Assembly (NCBI GenBank): GCA_963759375.1
Contig: CAVWYY010000011.1
Location: forward strand, 124,001 to 188,000
DNA: 64,000 nt
DNA from: DASSUW01 sp963759375
GTDB taxonomy: Bacteria > Actinomycetota > Thermoleophilia > Solirubrobacterales > Solirubrobacteraceae
Direction: 5' to 3'
Shown: in pieces, positions 62,051 to 64,000 of the stretch
Layout of the letters: each line of letters begins with the position of its first letter
How positions within the stretch are numbered: position 1 is the stretch's first letter
Translations under genes and position numbers: made by a program
Notes under the pieces: model-generated
Seen by the model: the letters and a program-made list of their open reading frames with translations, nothing else
Database searches by the model: none
What the model was told of the DNA's origin: nothing

Positions 62051-63514
62051 ATGACCTCCCTCGACACTCCGCGCGCCAAGCTCCTTGCGCTCGCGCTGCT
62101 GGTCACGACCCAGTTCGTCGTCGTCCTCGACGCTGCCATCGTCAACGTCGCGCTTCCCTCGATCGGCACGGCGCTGGACTTCTCCCAGGACGACCTGTCG
62201 TGGGTGGTCAACGCCTACACGCTGACCTTTGCCGGCTTCCTGCTCCTCGGCGGGCGCCTCGCCGACCTCCTCGGCCGGCGGCGGATGTTCATGTACGGCC
62301 TCGTCATCTTCTCGATCGCCTCGCTCCTGGGCGGCCTCGCCCAGTCCGATCTGTGGCTGATCGCCGCGCGGGCCCTACAGGGGTTGGGCGCCGCGATCGT
62401 CTCCCCCGCCGCGTTGTCGATCATCACCAACACCTTCGCCGAGGGCGCCGAGCGCAACCGCGCGCTCGGGGTCTGGGGCGCGGTCGCCGGCTCCGGCGGC
62501 GCCGCCGGCGTCCTGCTGGGCGGCGTGCTCACCGAGTACCTCGGCTGGGAATGGGTCCTCTTCGTCAACGTCCCGATCGGCGTCGCCGCCGCGCTGCTGG
62601 CCCCCCGGCTGCTGCCCGAGAGCCGCGACGAGGTCGAGGAGCGGTCCTTCGACGTCGCCGGCGCCGTCACGGTCACGGCCGGACTCTCGCTGCTGGTCTA
62701 CGCCCTCGTCGACGCCAACCAAGCCGGCTGGGGGTCGGCCCGGACGATCACCCTCATCGCAATCGGCGTCGCGCTCCTCGCCGCCTTCGTCTTCATCGAG
62801 CGCCGCCAGCGCCAGCCGCTCGTGCCGTTCTCGATCTTCCGCCTGCGCACGCTGCGCGGCGCGAACGTCGTGTCGGTGCTCGTGGCCATGTCGCTGTTCA
62901 GCATGTTCTTCTTCATCTCGCTGTACATGCAGCAGGTGCTCGGCTACGACGCGCTCAAGGCCGGCCTCTCCTACCTGCCGCTGGCCCTGACGATCATCAT
63001 CAGCGCGGGCGTGGCCTCCGTCCTCGTGACGCGCATCGGGTTCAAGCCCACGCTGGTCGCCGGGATGCTCTTCGTGACCGGCGGGCTCGTCTGGTTCGCG
63101 CAGGTCTCGGCCGGCGGCTCCTACCTCGGCGACATCCTCTTCCCCTCGCTGCTCGCCGCGGTCGGCCTCGGCCTGGCCTTCGTCCCGGTCACGATCGCGG
63201 CCGTGACAGGCATCCGCCCCGATCAGGCCGGCCTCGCCTCGGGGCTGATCAACACGTCCCAGCAGGTCGGCGGCGCCCTCGGGCTGGCGATCCTCGTCGC
63301 CGTCGCGAACTCGACGACGACCAGCGCGTTCTCCGACGGCAAGCCCCGGCCCGTCGCCCTCACCGAGGGCTTCCAGGACGCGTTCCTGGTCGGCGCCGCC
63401 TTCGCGCTCGCGGGCGCGATCCTGGCCGCGATCCTGATCTCCTCCAGGGACTCGCGCGAGCACGCCGAGGCCGCTCGGCGCGGCGACGAGGCGGCCGGAG
63501 TCATCGCGGCCTGA
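62051..63514 (+). CDS. MFS transporter, DHA2 (14-TM) family
   Basis: 487 residues. LDAAIVNVALPSIGTAL, motif A GRLADLLGRRRMF and WEWVLFVNVPIGVAA define a DHA2 drug exporter similar to the one at 59.3-60.8 kb. The C-terminus is hydrophilic (SREHAEAARRGDEAAG). ATG start; no repressor gene is adjacent, and the upstream 70 bases hold the possible tRNA fragment rather than a clear operator. Confidence 0.9.
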   Translation: MTSLDTPRAKLLALALLVTTQFVVVLDAAIVNVALPSIGTALDFSQDDLSWVVNAYTLTFAGFLLLGGRLADLLGRRRMFMYGLVIFSIASLLGGLAQSDLWLIAARALQGLGAAIVSPAALSIITNTFAEGAERNRALGVWGAVAGSGGAAGVLLGGVLTEYLGWEWVLFVNVPIGVAAALLAPRLLPESRDEVEERSFDVAGAVTVTAGLSLLVYALVDANQAGWGSARTITLIAIGVALLAAFVFIERRQRQPLVPFSIFRLRTLRGANVVSVLVAMSLFSMFFFISLYMQQVLGYDALKAGLSYLPLALTIIISAGVASVLVTRIGFKPTLVAGMLFVTGGLVWFAQVSAGGSYLGDILFPSLLAAVGLGLAFVPVTIAAVTGIRPDQAGLASGLINTSQQVGGALGLAILVAVANSTTTSAFSDGKPRPVALTEGFQDAFLVGAAFALAGAILAAILISSRDSREHAEAARRGDEAAGVIAA

Positions 63515-63565
63515 CGGGCCCGCCGCCGCGAGCGGCGCCGTCACGAACCGGTTGTCAGCTCGCTG

Positions 63566-64000
63566 CTAACGGCGCAGGTGCGACAGCCTCCTCTCCGCGT
63601 CGGCTCTCCACGCGGCGGCCGCGCTCCGGGCCGCCGCCGCCCGGCGTTGGCTCGCGAACGGCGGCGCGGCCGGCTTGGTGGCGGTGAACAGCCAGGTGGC
63701 GAACAGGTCGTCGAGCTGCACGCCGGAGATCCGCTCGGCGAGGGCGATGAACTCGGGTGTCGTGCCGTGACCCCCGCTGTTCCGGCGAGCCCACGTGCGG
63801 ACGATCGCCCAGAATGCTGGGTCGCCGACCTCGTTGCGCAGCGCCTGCAGGGTCATCGCCCCGCGGAGGTACACCGCGAAGTCGAACAGATGATCGACCC
63901 CGGGGTCGCCGATGGTCACCGCCCAGAACGGGTCGGATGCCGGGATCGCGTCGTAGCTCGCCTGGGCGATCTCCTGCGGCGTGCCTCGGCCTTCGTACTC
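63566..64000 (-). CDS. M1-family aminopeptidase, C-terminal part (5' end beyond window)
   Basis: Open to the right edge. HLFDFAVYLRGAMTLQALRN and FWAIVRTWARRNSGGHGTTP, then LAERISGVQLDDLFATWLF are the usual C-terminal helical part of bacterial M1 peptidases (after the HExxH metal site, which would lie outside the window). The Tyr that stabilises the transition state lies upstream of VYLRGA. Ends with a basic Ala/Arg-rich tail. Confidence 0.82.
   Translation of the reverse strand, partial: EYEGRGTPQEIAQASYDAIPASDPFWAVTIGDPGVDHLFDFAVYLRGAMTLQALRNEVGDPAFWAIVRTWARRNSGGHGTTPEFIALAERISGVQLDDLFATWLFTATKPAAPPFASQRRAAAARSAAAAWRADAERRLSHLRR

Overview
The window is very GC-rich, densely packed bacterial DNA with many GTG/TTG starts and stop/start overlaps (ATGA, GTGA). 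Gene content (14-TM DHA2 exporters, LAL-type LuxR regulator, ECF sigma factors, DyP peroxidase, ROK kinase, GH15 and GH38 enzymes, S66/M20/creatininase-family enzymes) points to an actinobacterium, probably of the Thermoleophilia/Solirubrobacterales kind. That placement is inference from families and codon usage; no rRNA or other phylogenetic marker is present.

Layout. 1-2.6 kb: the end of an amidohydrolase, a small unknown gene and a P5C-dehydrogenase-like aldehyde dehydrogenase. 2.6-10.9 kb (minus strand): an eight-gene operon, read from 10924 leftwards: LD-carboxypeptidase, M20-type hydrolase, creatininase-family amidohydrolase, membrane-anchored peptide-binding protein, two Dpp-type permeases and two ATPases. 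It looks like a system for importing and trimming peptides, possibly cell-wall peptides. 10.9-11.4 kb: a non-coding array of six hairpins bounded by 31-bp terminal inverted repeats, the most unusual structure here. 11.4-17 kb: VOC protein, EamA transporter, TPP enzyme plus cyclase pair, and a SufS-like aminotransferase. 17-24 kb: phosphodiester glycosidase coupled to a heterodimeric ABC exporter, a sugar-lactone oxidase, a YceH protein and a membrane protein. 24-30.6 kb: LAL regulator, tandem REP-like palindromes, then a sigma factor/two paralogues/DyP peroxidase operon and glyoxalase. 30.8-43.4 kb: methyltransferase, ROK kinase, H1-like basic protein, secreted glucoamylase, HNH nuclease, malic enzyme with HhH-GPD protein, duplicated DUF427 protein, S33 peptidase, Vps62-like protein, LLM oxidoreductase and an orphan sensor kinase. 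43.5-50 kb: a secreted phosphodiesterase/5'-nucleotidase fusion, ECF sigma with YCII protein, small proteins and two truncated genes meeting at one breakpoint. 50-59 kb: SGNH esterase behind an operator-bearing promoter, SDR, pyruvate kinase, MetE-like protein, GH38 mannosidase, lysozyme-like protein, DUF2235 hydrolase and a small zinc ribbon. 59.3-64 kb: divergent MFS/TetR pair with three operator-like palindromes, an EamA/MFS fusion remnant with a possible tRNA 3' half, a second DHA2 exporter and the end of an M1 aminopeptidase.

Quality note. At least five otherwise well-conserved genes (Dpp permease, peptide-binding protein, EamA, DUF427, and the phosphodiesterase/nucleotidase twice) carry a single net +1 frame change. 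Two places join fragments of unrelated genes. Uniform +1 changes suggest sequencing or assembly error, but real decay cannot be excluded from the sequence alone.
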